NCBI RefSeq assembly: GCF_009707545.1 | Contig: NZ_WLYK01000003.1 | Span: forward strand, 248,001-312,000 | Direction of reading: 5' to 3' | Length of the DNA stretch: 64,000 nt | Source: Nakamurella alba | Lineage (GTDB): Bacteria; Actinomycetota; Actinomycetes; Mycobacteriales; Nakamurellaceae | Shown here: piece by piece, positions 28,026 through 35,918 of the stretch | Layout of the letters: each line of letters starts with the position of its first letter | Numbering within the stretch: the first letter of the stretch is position 1 | Made by a program: the position numbers and the translations under genes | Notes under the pieces: model-generated | Told to the model about the DNA's origin: nothing | Databases searched by the model: none | Seen by the model: only the letters and a program-made list of their open reading frames with translations

Positions 28026-29102
28026 TCAGCCGGCGACGGCGTGCCGACCCACCGGGGCCGGGGCCTTCCGCTCGGCGTGCCGCGCGTCGACCCGACGCCG
28101 CCAGCGCTGCAGGGGCTTCTCGATGAGGAACCAGGACGCGGTGGCGGCGGCGAGCGTGTAGAGGATCGTCAGCCAGGGCCACCACGGGTGGCGGGGGCCG
28201 TACTCGTGCAGCACCCAGCGCATGATCGGGTAGTTCCAGAGGTAGGCCGCGTACGAGATGGTGCCCAGCCAGAGCATCGGCGCGAACACCCGCGGCAGGG
28301 TGCGCCAGTGCTCCACGTGCAGCACCAGCACGATGGTGCAGACCGCGATCAGCGGACCGCCCAGCACGTACATCACCGGGTACTGCTTGACCTCGGGCAG
28401 CAGGCACAGCGCGAACAGGATGCCGATCGCCAGGGTGGACAGCGCCGCCCGCGCGACGCCGGCCGGCGGCAGGATCCGCTGCAGCCGGGCCTTGCCGAGG
28501 CGGGCGACCGAGCCGAGCACGATGGCCGGGGAGAAGGAGAACGGCATCGTGTAGATGGCCGCGACGTTGTCCGAGCGCCACCACAGCTGCCAGATCAGGC
28601 CGGCGAACACCACGACGATCGCGATGACAGCGGCGATGCGGACCTTGCGGTAGCGGAATCCCAGACCCAGCAGCAGCGGCCAGAGCAGGTAGAACTGCTC
28701 CTCGGTGGCCAGTGTCCAGAGGTGGCCGAGCGCCGCACCCTTGGTCAGGTACGGCATGTTCGCGGTGTAGGTGACGCCGGTGATGACGCCCCAGACCGTC
28801 TGGTCCGTCGTCTCGCCGAGCCAGTTCCACGTCATGTTGACCAGCACGTAGACGGCGAGCAGCACGTACAGCGCGGGCAGCAGCCGGACGGCGCGGTGGA
28901 AGTAGAAGCGGCCCCAGCGGACCCGGCCGAAGTGCTGCAGGTCCTTCACCAGCAGGCCGGTGATCAGGTAGCCCGACAGCGCGAAGAAGATGACCACGCC
29001 GACGATGCCGGCCCCGCCGAAGGTGCCCGGCCAGGAATGCCGGATCAGTACCAGGAAGATGGCGAGCCCACGGAGCAGATCGAGACCCTGGATCCGGCCC
29101 AA
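28026..29102 (-). CDS. Acyltransferase-3 family membrane protein
   Basis: Ten-helix membrane acyltransferase of 358 residues that O-acetylates or acylates sugars or lipids at the cell surface. The family pattern is seen in the N-terminal QGLDLLRGLAIFLVLIRHSW (catalytic His), GYLITGLLVKD, and HLWTLATEEQFYLLWP. The open frame extends to 29297 through the tRNA-Phe gene, which cannot be coding; the first plausible start after the tRNA is TTG 29102, preceded by GAGGGGG at proper distance. It lies downstream of the tRNA cluster on the same strand and upstream of the DUF4956 operon. Acceptor molecule unknown. Confidence 0.85.
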   Translation of the reverse strand: MGRIQGLDLLRGLAIFLVLIRHSWPGTFGGAGIVGVVIFFALSGYLITGLLVKDLQHFGRVRWGRFYFHRAVRLLPALYVLLAVYVLVNMTWNWLGETTDQTVWGVITGVTYTANMPYLTKGAALGHLWTLATEEQFYLLWPLLLGLGFRYRKVRIAAVIAIVVVFAGLIWQLWWRSDNVAAIYTMPFSFSPAIVLGSVARLGKARLQRILPPAGVARAALSTLAIGILFALCLLPEVKQYPVMYVLGGPLIAVCTIVLVLHVEHWRTLPRVFAPMLWLGTISYAAYLWNYPIMRWVLHEYGPRHPWWPWLTILYTLAAATASWFLIEKPLQRWRRRVDARHAERKAPAPVGRHAVAG

Positions 29103-29216
29103 CTCGTACGCCCCCTCGGCAGCGGCCCCACCGATCGCGGAACCCGGGTGGGAGACGGTGTGATCCGGGACTGACCGACGGATCGCGCGACGCGTCCGGA
29201 AACCCGGAGCGTGTGG

Positions 29217-29293
29217 TGGTGGCCAGGGCCGGGATCGAACCGGCGACCTTTCACTTTTCAGGCGAACGCTCGTACCAACTGAGCTACCTGGCC
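29217..29293 (-). tRNA. tRNA-Phe (GAA)
   Basis: Read on the minus strand: seven-pair acceptor stem GGCCAGG/CCTGGCC, D arm with GCTCAGTTGG, anticodon loop CTGAAAA (anticodon GAA), T arm with GGTTCGATCC, discriminator A and an encoded CCA. Third gene of the Glu-Asp-Phe cluster. Confidence 0.95.
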
Positions 29294-29337
29294 TCACACA
29301 TGAGGCCGGGTCCGATTTTTCGAACCCGGCCCCTGGT

Positions 29338-29413
29338 GGCGACCCCGACGGGACTTGAACCCGCGACCTCCGCCGTGACAGGGCGGCGCGCTAACCAACT
29401 GCGCCACGGGGCC
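29338..29413 (-). tRNA. tRNA-Asp (GTC)
   Basis: Minus strand: acceptor GGCCCCG/CGGGGTC, D arm GCGCAGTTGGTTAGCGC, anticodon stem-loop CCGCC-CTGTCAC-GGCGG (anticodon GTC), T arm GGGTTCAAGTCCC, discriminator G as expected for Asp, encoded CCA. Middle gene of the cluster. Confidence 0.95.
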
Positions 29414-29445
29414 TCGTGGCTGAACAGGTCACGAAGACCTGCCCG

Positions 29446-29518
29446 TACCCCCAACGGGATTCGAACCCGTGCTACCGCCGTGAAAGGGCGGGGTCCTAGG
29501 CCGCTAGACGATGGGGGC
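29446..29518 (-). tRNA. tRNA-Glu (TTC)
   Basis: Minus strand: acceptor GCCCCCA/TGGGGGT, D arm with TCTAGCGGCCTAGGA, anticodon stem-loop CCGCC-CTTTCAC-GGCGG (anticodon TTC), T arm GGGTTCGAATCCC, discriminator A. Unlike its two neighbours, the 3' end is followed by CGG, not CCA, so CCA must be added enzymatically. First gene of the cluster. Confidence 0.95.
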
Positions 29519-29565
29519 TGAACCTCGCGGCTCAGCTCCAACGGCTATCCGTTGGGAGCCCGGAA

Positions 29566-29594
29566 AGCATACGACACGGGTTCGGGACTAACAA
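29566..29594 (-). promoter_or_regulatory. Promoter of the tRNA cluster
   Basis: On the minus strand TTGTTA (29589-29594) and TATGCT (29566-29571) are separated by exactly 17 bases, a good vegetative promoter 48 bases upstream of tRNA-Glu. The leader contains a small inverted repeat, CCAACGG (29538-29544) / CCGTTGG (29549-29555). Confidence 0.7.
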
Positions 29595-29671
29595 AACAGC
29601 ACGTCAGAGGCGATTCGGGCGCCGATCGTCGCGCCAGGCGCGGTTCGCCGGCGGGTCGTGTCACACCGGGG

Positions 29672-29700
29672 TTCCCAGCGCCGCCGGTCGTTGCTACAGT
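29672..29700 (+). promoter_or_regulatory. Promoter of the SAM-IV riboswitch transcript
   Basis: TTCCCA (29672-29677) and TACAGT (29695-29700) have a 17-base spacer, each matching four of six consensus bases. Transcription would begin near 29707, just before the first paired element of the riboswitch. Confidence 0.55.
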
Positions 29701-29710
29701 CGGCGGCGAA

Positions 29711-29817
29711 GGTCATGAGTGCCAGCAGACAGCCCCGGCTTGCTGGCCGGCAACCCTCCTACCGCGGTGGGGTGCCCCGGGTGAAGACCTGGTCCGGCAC
29801 ATGTCGTGCCCGGACAA
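29711..29817 (+). ncRNA. SAM-IV riboswitch
   Basis: S-adenosylmethionine-sensing leader RNA. Recognised from the conserved core: GGTCATGAGTGCCAGC, GCCCCGGCTTGCTGGCC, GGCAACCCTCC, GCGGTGGGGTGCCCCGGGTGA, closed by the outer stem GGTC (29711-29714) / GACC (29786-29789), then the peripheral hairpin GTCCGGCAC / GTGCCCGGAC (29792-29815). This order is that of the actinobacterial SAM-IV class (Rfam RF00634 as I recall). The downstream gene is a PLP enzyme of the cysteine-desulfurase group, agreeing with sulfur-metabolism control. An anti-Shine-Dalgarno segment follows at 29825. Confidence 0.9.
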
Positions 29818-29824
29818 GCGCGGG

Positions 29825-29860
29825 CCTCCGATCGCATCCGGTGGTCCCTGACCCCGGAGG
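29825..29860 (+). promoter_or_regulatory. Shine-Dalgarno-sequestering helix
   Basis: CCTCCG (29825-29830), directly after the riboswitch, is complementary to CGGAGG (29855-29860), the ribosome-binding site six bases before the ATG at 29867. With no terminator-like T-run, this suggests control at translation initiation. Which state SAM favours is inference. Confidence 0.6.
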
Positions 29861-29866
29861 TGTCCG

Positions 29867-31315
29867 ATGCCCACCGAAACCGCCCTGCTCGACCGTCCCG
29901 ACGCGACGTCCGCGCTGCGCACCCACCGGCTGATCGACCCGCTGGCCGTCGTCCCGATCGCCCGGCTGCCCCGGGTGGGCCACCCGCACGCCCCCGGTCT
30001 GGAGATCGCCGGCGCCGGCGCGACCGTCCCGCTGACCGGCGGTGGCCGGATCGAGTACGCCAACCTGGACCACGGCGCCTCCGCCCCGGCGTTGCGCGAG
30101 GTCAGCGACACCGTCGAGCGACTGCTGCAGACCTACGCGAGCGTGCACCGCGGAGCCGGCTGGCACTCGCAGATCTCCACCTCGCTCTACGAGGGCGCCC
30201 GCGGCCCGATCCGTTCCTTCGTCGGCGGCCGCGCGGACGACGCGGTGGTCTTCACCCAGCACACCACCGACGCGTTCGGCCTGCTGGCGCACTGCCTGCC
30301 GGCCCGCACCACGGTCGTCGTCTTCGAGACCGAGCACCACGCCGCGTTGCTGCCCTGGGAGCGCTCGGCCGCGCGGGTGCTGCGCCTCCCGGCGCCGGCC
30401 TCCCCCGCCGCCGCGATCGCCGCCGCCGACGAGGCCCTGCGCACCCGGCCGGCCGGTCCGGCACTGCTGGTGGTCACCGGCGCCTCGAACGTCACCGGCG
30501 AGTTGTGGCCCGTGGCCCGGCTCGCGGCCGTGGCCCGGGCCCGCGGCGCCCGGATCGCCCTGGACGCCGCGCAGCTCGCACCGCACCGCGCCTTCTCCAT
30601 CGACGAGCTCGGCGTCGACTACGTGGCGATCTCCGGTCACAAGCTGTACGCCCCGTTCGGCGCCGGCGCGCTGATCGGCCGGACCGACTGGCTGCAGGCG
30701 GCGCCGCCGTACCGGCTCGGTGGTGGCGCGACCGCGACGGTCACCGACGACGAGGTCACCTTCAAGCCGGTGCCGGAGCGGCACGAGGCCGGGTCGCCGA
30801 ACGTGCCGGGCGCCGTGGCGCTGGCCACCGCCTGCCACCTGATCGCCGGCGCCGACCGGGACCGGTTGGCCTGCCTGGAGGCCGGGCTGACCGAGGCACT
30901 GCAGCAGGGTCTCGCGGACATCCCCGGGGTGACCGTGCACCGACTCTTCGCCGCCGCCGACGCCCAGACCATCGGCGTCGTCACCTTCACCATCGCCGGC
31001 CAGTCCTCGGCCGAGGTGGCCGCGGCGCTGTCGGCGGAGCACGGCATCGGCGTGCGCGACGGCGCGTTCTGCGCCCAGCCGCTGGTCCGCAGACTGCTCG
31101 GTGCGGCCGGTTGCTCGTCCCCGGACGGCAGCGGCCATGCCCTGCGCGCCTCGATCGGCCTGGGTACCACCACCGAGCACGTCAACCGGCTGGTCGCCGC
31201 CGTGTCCGACATCGCCTCCCGCGGGCCGCGTCTGCGCTACACCACCGCGAGCGGCCGCCCCGCCCCCGTCGCCGACGACCGCGAGCTCCCCCGCATCGCC
31301 GCCTGGCAGTCCTGA
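29867..31315 (+). CDS. Class-V aminotransferase (cysteine desulfurase-like), SAM-riboswitch controlled
   Basis: PLP-dependent enzyme of 482 residues related to cysteine desulfurases and selenocysteine lyases. The PLP lysine lies in VAISGHKLYAPFGAG, the phosphate/aldehyde contacts in THTTDAFGLLAHCLP-like and VVTGASNVTGELWP segments, and ALDAAQLAPH carries the Asp and Gln that contact the cofactor ring. About 60 N-terminal residues extend beyond the usual fold. ATG 29867 has an ideal GGAGG. The SAM-IV leader implies repression when SAM is plentiful and hence a role in sulfur or methionine metabolism. It could be a desulfurase, C-S lyase or related enzyme; the exact reaction is not determinable. 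Confidence 0.88.
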   Translation: MPTETALLDRPDATSALRTHRLIDPLAVVPIARLPRVGHPHAPGLEIAGAGATVPLTGGGRIEYANLDHGASAPALREVSDTVERLLQTYASVHRGAGWHSQISTSLYEGARGPIRSFVGGRADDAVVFTQHTTDAFGLLAHCLPARTTVVVFETEHHAALLPWERSAARVLRLPAPASPAAAIAAADEALRTRPAGPALLVVTGASNVTGELWPVARLAAVARARGARIALDAAQLAPHRAFSIDELGVDYVAISGHKLYAPFGAGALIGRTDWLQAAPPYRLGGGATATVTDDEVTFKPVPERHEAGSPNVPGAVALATACHLIAGADRDRLACLEAGLTEALQQGLADIPGVTVHRLFAAADAQTIGVVTFTIAGQSSAEVAAALSAEHGIGVRDGAFCAQPLVRRLLGAAGCSSPDGSGHALRASIGLGTTTEHVNRLVAAVSDIASRGPRLRYTTASGRPAPVADDRELPRIAAWQS

Positions 31316-31324
31316 CCCCCCACC

Positions 31325-31420
31325 GCGCGAGGATCAACTTCCTCGACGCGTGTGAAAATGCCGGGTTTGGGACTGGTGGGGCGCGAGTCGCCACTTTCAT
31401 ACGTGCAGGCGGACTCTCGC
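31325..31420. repeat. Inverted-repeat element, degenerate copy
   Basis: About 96 bases closely matching the element at 31457. The left end GCGCGAGGATCAACTTC (31325-31341) is intact; the right end has decayed to GGACTCTCGC. The central part, including GTTTGGGACTGGTGGGGCGC, is nearly identical in both copies. Confidence 0.8.
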
Positions 31421-31456
31421 CCCCGGCCGCGAGCGTCGACGCTGCCCCCCCCACCC

Positions 31457-31559
31457 GCGCGAGGATCAACTTCCCCGACGCGTGTGAAAGTGCCGCGTTT
31501 GGGACTGGTGGGGCGCGAGTCGTCCACTTCGCACGCGCAGGCGAAGTTGATCCTCGCGC
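31457..31559. repeat. Inverted-repeat element, intact copy
   Basis: A 103-base element with perfect 17-base terminal inverted repeats: GCGCGAGGATCAACTTC (31457-31473) and its complement (31543-31559). Inside, GCGTGTGAAAGTG and CACTTCGCACGCG form a second, imperfect inverted repeat, so the whole unit can fold as one long hairpin. It lies between convergent genes, as REP/MITE-like elements often do, and has no coding capacity of its own. No further gene is seen in 31316-31611. Confidence 0.85.
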
Positions 31560-31611
31560 CACCCGGGGCCAGATCCTCGCCTTACCAGGGCGTGTGGGGC
31601 GGCGTGAAGGG

Positions 31612-33549
31612 TCAGGCCTCGTGCCGGCCGGTGCCCTCACCCTCTGGATCGACCGGGGTGTCGGACTTCTCGAGCAGATCCTGCACCGGGATCCCGGCGC
31701 CTGCGTGCGCGCCGGCGCCCGGATCAGAATCTTCCGACTCGTCGAACACGCCCGACGAGACCTCCGCCGTTCCGACGGCACCGGCCGCGGCCGCCCCCAC
31801 CGAGACCGTTCCCGTCGACACGGAGGAAGCGACAGGCGCGTCGGCGGAGAGGGTCTCGGCCTTGAGGGAGGCCTCCTCGGCCTGCCGCTCCTGCAGCGCG
31901 GACATGGTGCGCAGCGGCGTCTCCTTCAGGAACAGCACGATCGCGAAGGCCAGCGCCGTCAGGCAGGCGGCGACGATGTACACGAGATGCGTGGAGGAGA
32001 CGAAACCCTCGCGGTACGGGTGGGCGATGATCGGGTCGATCGTCGAGAGGAACGAGGAGTCGTTCTGCAGCTCGGCGCCGAGCCCGCCCAGGTACTGCTG
32101 CGCGGCGGCCGGGGTGGTCGCACCCGAGGCCTGCGCCACCGCGGCCTGGAACACCGGGTCCGACGACTTCGCCGACACCGCGGACATGATCTTGTCCGGC
32201 AGCGAGTTGAACAGCAGCGACAGGAACACCGCGACACCCAGCGTGCCTCCGACCGACCGGAAGAACGTCGCGGACGAGGTGGCGACGCCGATGTCCCGCG
32301 CCGGGACGGCGTTCTGCACCGCGATCAGCAGCGTCTGCATGTTCAGGCCCAGCCCGAGACCGACCATCACGAAGAAGATGTCGAGCAGCCAGAACGGCGT
32401 GTCGACCTGCACCGTGAGCAGCAGCAGGAAGGCCACCACCAGCAGACCGGTGCCGATCACCGGGAAGATCTTGTAGCGCCCGGTCCTGCTGGTCAGCTGA
32501 CCGGAGATCACCGAACCGGCCATCACGCCGAGCATCAGCGGGATCAGCAGCAGCCCCGAGCTGGTGGGCGTCGCGCCCTTGACCAGCTGCAGGTAGAGCG
32601 GGAGGCAGCTGATCGCGCCGAACATCGCCATGCCGACGAGCGCGTTCAGCACCATGCCCTGGGAGAAGGTGCTGCTGCGGAACAGCCGCATCGGGATCAG
32701 CGCCTCGTCCTTCATCATGAACTCGACGCGGACGAAGGCGGCGACACCGATCACGCCCACCGCGATCAGGATCAGCACCCGCGCGGAGCCCCAGCCCCAC
32801 TCCCGGCCCTGCTCGGCGACGATCAGCAGCGGCACCAGGCCGATGACCAGGGTGGTGGCCCCCCACCAGTCGATCCGGTGGTCGTGCCGGGTGTGCGGGA
32901 TGTGCAGCACCCGGGCCACGATGGCCAGCGCGATGATGCCGATCGGCACGTTGATCAGGAACACCCAGCGCCATCCGGAGATGCCGAGGATGCTGTCCGC
33001 GCCGGCGAAGGCACCGCCGACCAGCGGGCCGATCACCGACGAGGCGCCGAAGACGGCGAGGAAGTAGCCCTGGTACTTGGCCCGCTCCCGGGCCGGGACG
33101 ATGTCGGCGAGGATCGCCAGCGCCAGCGAGAACAGGCCGCCCGCACCGAGTCCCTGGAACGCCCGGAACGCCGCCAGCTCGTACATCGACGTGGCGAACG
33201 TGCAGGCCGCCGACCCGATGATGAACAGCGTGATGGCGGTGATGAACAGCGGTCGCCGCCCGTAGATGTCCGAGAGCTTGCCGTACAGCGGGGTACTCAC
33301 CGTCGAGGTGATGAGATAGGCGGTGGTGACCCAGGCCTGGACCGACAGCCCGTCCAGCTCGTCACCGATGGTGCGGATGGCAGTGGTGACGATCGTCTGG
33401 TCCAGCGCGGCCAGGAACATGCCGGCGACCAGGCCGATCAGGATGGTGCGGATCTGCTGGTGGGTCAGACCGGCGGGCGTCGGGGCATCGGGAGCGGCAG
33501 CAGGCGCGGCGGGTACCGCGGTGCCGGGTTCGGCGGGACCGGAGGACAT
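31612..33549 (-). CDS. DHA2-family MFS drug exporter with hydrophilic C-terminal tail
   Basis: Fourteen-helix exporter of 645 residues. Helix 1 carries LAALDQTIVTTAIRTIGDEL (motif D1), the next loop GKLSDIYGRRP (motif A), and helix 5 a motif-C-like AVFGASSVIGPLVGGAF. Relative to ordinary DHA2 proteins there are an Ala/Pro-rich N-terminus of about 30 residues and a cytoplasmic tail of about 95 residues, Ser/Val/Gly-rich and acidic. Its ATG overlaps the MarR stop (TGATG at 33549), so the two are coupled. The pair parallels the TetR-DHA2 pair at 10 kb and shares its operator half-site. Substrate unknown. Confidence 0.92.
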   Translation of the reverse strand: MSSGPAEPGTAVPAAPAAAPDAPTPAGLTHQQIRTILIGLVAGMFLAALDQTIVTTAIRTIGDELDGLSVQAWVTTAYLITSTVSTPLYGKLSDIYGRRPLFITAITLFIIGSAACTFATSMYELAAFRAFQGLGAGGLFSLALAILADIVPARERAKYQGYFLAVFGASSVIGPLVGGAFAGADSILGISGWRWVFLINVPIGIIALAIVARVLHIPHTRHDHRIDWWGATTLVIGLVPLLIVAEQGREWGWGSARVLILIAVGVIGVAAFVRVEFMMKDEALIPMRLFRSSTFSQGMVLNALVGMAMFGAISCLPLYLQLVKGATPTSSGLLLIPLMLGVMAGSVISGQLTSRTGRYKIFPVIGTGLLVVAFLLLLTVQVDTPFWLLDIFFVMVGLGLGLNMQTLLIAVQNAVPARDIGVATSSATFFRSVGGTLGVAVFLSLLFNSLPDKIMSAVSAKSSDPVFQAAVAQASGATTPAAAQQYLGGLGAELQNDSSFLSTIDPIIAHPYREGFVSSTHLVYIVAACLTALAFAIVLFLKETPLRTMSALQERQAEEASLKAETLSADAPVASSVSTGTVSVGAAAAGAVGTAEVSSGVFDESEDSDPGAGAHAGAGIPVQDLLEKSDTPVDPEGEGTGRHEA

Positions 33550-34145
33550 CAGATCGACCTTTCGGCGGGGTCGGGGAGCACAACCGGAGCGGCGGCGGCC
33601 GGCCCGGGGGTCTGTGGGGCGAGGGATGGGTCAGCGGTCATCGGGGCGAGCAGCACGGAGAGCACCTGGTCGCGGTGCATCTCCAGCCCGGCGGTGTAGC
33701 GGGCGAGCAGATCGGCGAAGCAGGCACGGTCCTGCTCCGGCCAGTCGGCGACGATCGGCGCCATCGCCTCGAGCCGGCGCTCGCGGGCGATGCGGACGTG
33801 CTCCAGACCGGCCGGAGTGGCCGCCAGCACCGAGGCGCGCCCGTCGGCGGGGTCCGCGGTCCGCTCGATGAGCCCGGACCGGACCAGCGACGCGACCTGG
33901 CGGGACACCGTCGACGGGTCCGCGCTCATCTCCGCCGCCAGGTCGGACGCCCGCTTCGGGCCCCCCTTGACCAGCCTGAACAGCAGGTACAGCGCCGGCA
34001 GCTCGGTGTCAGAGGCCATCATCCGCACCTTGATGGCCCCGTGCGCCTGCACCAGCGAGGCCATCGCCTCGCTGATCGCGTCGCAGGACGTCGCAGGCAG
34101 GGTCGCCACATCAGGCGCACCCACGGGAGCCACCGCTGCCGACAT
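33549..34145 (-). CDS. MarR-family regulator of the efflux pump
   Basis: Winged-helix repressor of 198 residues. The DNA-binding region reads KRASDLAAEMSADPSTVSRQVASL followed by the wing with ADPADGRASVLAATPAG (quoted in outline), the classic MarR D-x-R-A/S pattern. ATG 34145 was chosen; the frame runs on to 34178 through the probable operator. The gene is first of a two-gene operon with the DHA2 exporter. An inverted repeat with AGTTGC/GCAACT arms lies 22-42 bases upstream, so autoregulation with release by the pump's substrate is the expected logic. Confidence 0.9.
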   Translation of the reverse strand: MSAAVAPVGAPDVATLPATSCDAISEAMASLVQAHGAIKVRMMASDTELPALYLLFRLVKGGPKRASDLAAEMSADPSTVSRQVASLVRSGLIERTADPADGRASVLAATPAGLEHVRIARERRLEAMAPIVADWPEQDRACFADLLARYTAGLEMHRDQVLSVLLAPMTADPSLAPQTPGPAAAAPVVLPDPAERSI

Positions 34146-34166
34146 CACCACACTCCATCCACGATT

Positions 34167-34187
34167 AGTTGCGTGCACTCAGCAACT
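34167..34187. promoter_or_regulatory. Candidate MarR operator AGTTGC-N9-GCAACT
   Basis: Six-base arms AGTTGC (34167-34172) and GCAACT (34182-34187) flank GTGCACTCA, which itself contains the palindrome GTGCAC. The left part AGTTGCGTGCACT also resembles a shorter MarR-type site. It sits just upstream of the marR start. Confidence 0.6.
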
Positions 34188-34498
34188 TTTGGCCGCCCGC
34201 CATCATGCGACCGGATCGTGAGGAACGCAAACGACATCCGCCGACGGCGGACGATCCGCTCTGCATCCCCGGTACCGACCGGCCGCGCGACGTACCCCTG
34301 CGGACGCCGACGGTGCCGATCCCGGCCTGCGATCCGAGGACCACCGGCGGTCCCCACCAGTGGCGGAACCCGGTAGAGCCGTGGATGACCGGGGCATCGG
34401 TCACCGTCCGCGATCACCGCTGCTCCGTCGGACGTATCCGCTGCTCCGATGGACGACGACCCTCGACCACCGCGGGTCACCGATGGTTGGCTCTACGT
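34188..34498. other. marR-guaD intergenic region with a tandem repeat
   Basis: No gene is supported. Near its right end an 18-base unit, CCGCTGCTCCGTCGGACG at 34417-34434, recurs with two changes at 34438-34455 (21-base period, two helical turns). The repeats end 44 bases before the guanine-deaminase start and could bind an activator or repressor of that gene. Confidence 0.5.
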
Positions 34499-35899
34499 GT
34501 GCAGATTCATCGGGGACACCTCATCCATGTGACCGGATCGCCCACCGTGCAGGAGAGCGCCGCGCACCTCGTGGCGATCGAGGACGGGGCACTCGTCATC
34601 GGCGACGACGGCCGCATCCTGTTCAGCGGCGCCTACGCCGACCTGCCGGCGGAGTACGCCGGGGTCGAGATCGACGACCACCGACCGGCCTTCCTGCTGC
34701 CCGGATTCGTCGACACCCACATCCACTTCCCGCAGACCTTCGCCGGCGACGCCTACGGCGGCGGGCAGCTGCTCGAGTGGCTGAACGCCTGCATCTTCCC
34801 GTCCGAGTCCCGGCTGGCCGACCCGGAGTTCGCCGAGCGGGCGGCACTGGAGTTCGTCCGGCGGCGGACGGCGGCCGGCACCACCGCGGCCATGGTCTTC
34901 GGCTCCGCGTTCCCGCACGCCCAGGACGCCCTCTTCGAGCAGACACAGCGGGCCGGGCTGCGGATCGTCAGCGGACGCGGGATCCAGACCGTCGGACCGG
35001 ACTCCGCCAAGCCCCTCATCTCGTCGGAAGCAGATGCGCTGCGGCTGACCAAGGCGGAGATCGACAAGTGGCACGCCGCCGACACCGGTGACGTGGCCAC
35101 CGCACTGCTGCACGTCGCGGTGGTCCCCCGGTTCTCGCTCTCGGTCACCACCGGGACGCTCAAGAACCTCGGCGAGCTGTACGACTCGGTGCGCGGCAAC
35201 GGCGTCTACTTCCACTCCCACCTCAACGAGAACAACCGCCCCGGCACCGGGGAGGTCGACTCGGTGAAGCAGAGCTACCAGGTGGAGACCTATCTCGACA
35301 CCTACGACGGGAAGTTCCTGCCCGGTTCGCAGGTCGGCGGCAAGAGCTTCCTCGGCAGGCGCAGCATCATGGCCCACTCCGTGCACTGCACCGACGGCGA
35401 GCTCGCCCGGATGGCGGAGACCGGGACGTCCATCGCCCATTGTCCGGTGTCCCAGCAGTTCCTCGGATCCGGGACCATGCCGTGGCGCCGGACGATCGCG
35501 TCCGGGGTCAACGTGGCGGCGGGCACCGACTTCGGCGGCGGCGACACCTGGCTGATCTCCGAGGTCATGTCCGACGCGTTCAAGGTGCACATCTCCGAGC
35601 CCGGCGACGCGGCGATCTCGATGCATCCGGCCGAGATGCTCTTCACCGCAACACTGGCCGGCGCCCGCGCACTCGACATGGAGGACCGGTTCGGCAATCT
35701 CGACGCCGGAAAGGAGGCCGACTTCCTGGTCGTCGACCCGGCGGGCTGGGGCCCGACGGCCGCTGCGATCGACCACGGCATCCGGTCCGACGATCCCGAG
35801 ATGGCCCGGGATCAAACACTGTTCGCCCTGCTGATGACGATGCGCGAGCCGGCCATCAGCCAGGTGTGGGTGCAGGGTCGCCGCGTCGTGGCACCCTGA
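34499..35899 (+). CDS. guaD: Guanine deaminase
   Basis: Zinc amidohydrolase of 466 residues that converts guanine to xanthine in purine breakdown. The zinc motif PGFVDTHIHFPQTFAG is specific for guanine deaminases; HSHLNENN, SIMAHSVHCTD and AAGTDFGGGDTW supply the remaining His and Asp ligands, and the TSIAHCPVSQQFLGSG strand is also typical. GTG 34499 gives the usual short N-terminus (VQIHRGHLIHVTGSP); TTG 34487 is an alternative. No other purine genes lie nearby. The following gene starts only 19 bases downstream and may be cotranscribed. Confidence 0.93.
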   Translation: MQIHRGHLIHVTGSPTVQESAAHLVAIEDGALVIGDDGRILFSGAYADLPAEYAGVEIDDHRPAFLLPGFVDTHIHFPQTFAGDAYGGGQLLEWLNACIFPSESRLADPEFAERAALEFVRRRTAAGTTAAMVFGSAFPHAQDALFEQTQRAGLRIVSGRGIQTVGPDSAKPLISSEADALRLTKAEIDKWHAADTGDVATALLHVAVVPRFSLSVTTGTLKNLGELYDSVRGNGVYFHSHLNENNRPGTGEVDSVKQSYQVETYLDTYDGKFLPGSQVGGKSFLGRRSIMAHSVHCTDGELARMAETGTSIAHCPVSQQFLGSGTMPWRRTIASGVNVAAGTDFGGGDTWLISEVMSDAFKVHISEPGDAAISMHPAEMLFTATLAGARALDMEDRFGNLDAGKEADFLVVDPAGWGPTAAAIDHGIRSDDPEMARDQTLFALLMTMREPAISQVWVQGRRVVAP

Positions 35900-35918
35900 T
35901 CCGGTGCCCGGAGAGCAG

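Noticed and set aside
29103-29297. N-terminal extension of the acyltransferase through tRNA-Phe
   Set aside because: A tRNA gene cannot be coding for this protein; TTG 29102 with an upstream GAGGGGG is the better start.
30187-31180. Antisense open frames opposite the class-V aminotransferase
   Set aside because: Antisense shadows of a gene with a recognisable PLP lysine and a riboswitch in the sense direction.
31237-31527. Small minus-strand open frame (RPTSPKRGTFTRVGEVDPRA repeats) across the hairpin elements
   Set aside because: The protein repeat simply reflects the DNA repeat; no ribosome-binding site, and the inverted-repeat structure explains the sequence.
31325-31559. CRISPR array
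   Set aside because: Only two long units, imperfectly conserved, with inverted rather than direct short repeats, variable decay and no cas genes.
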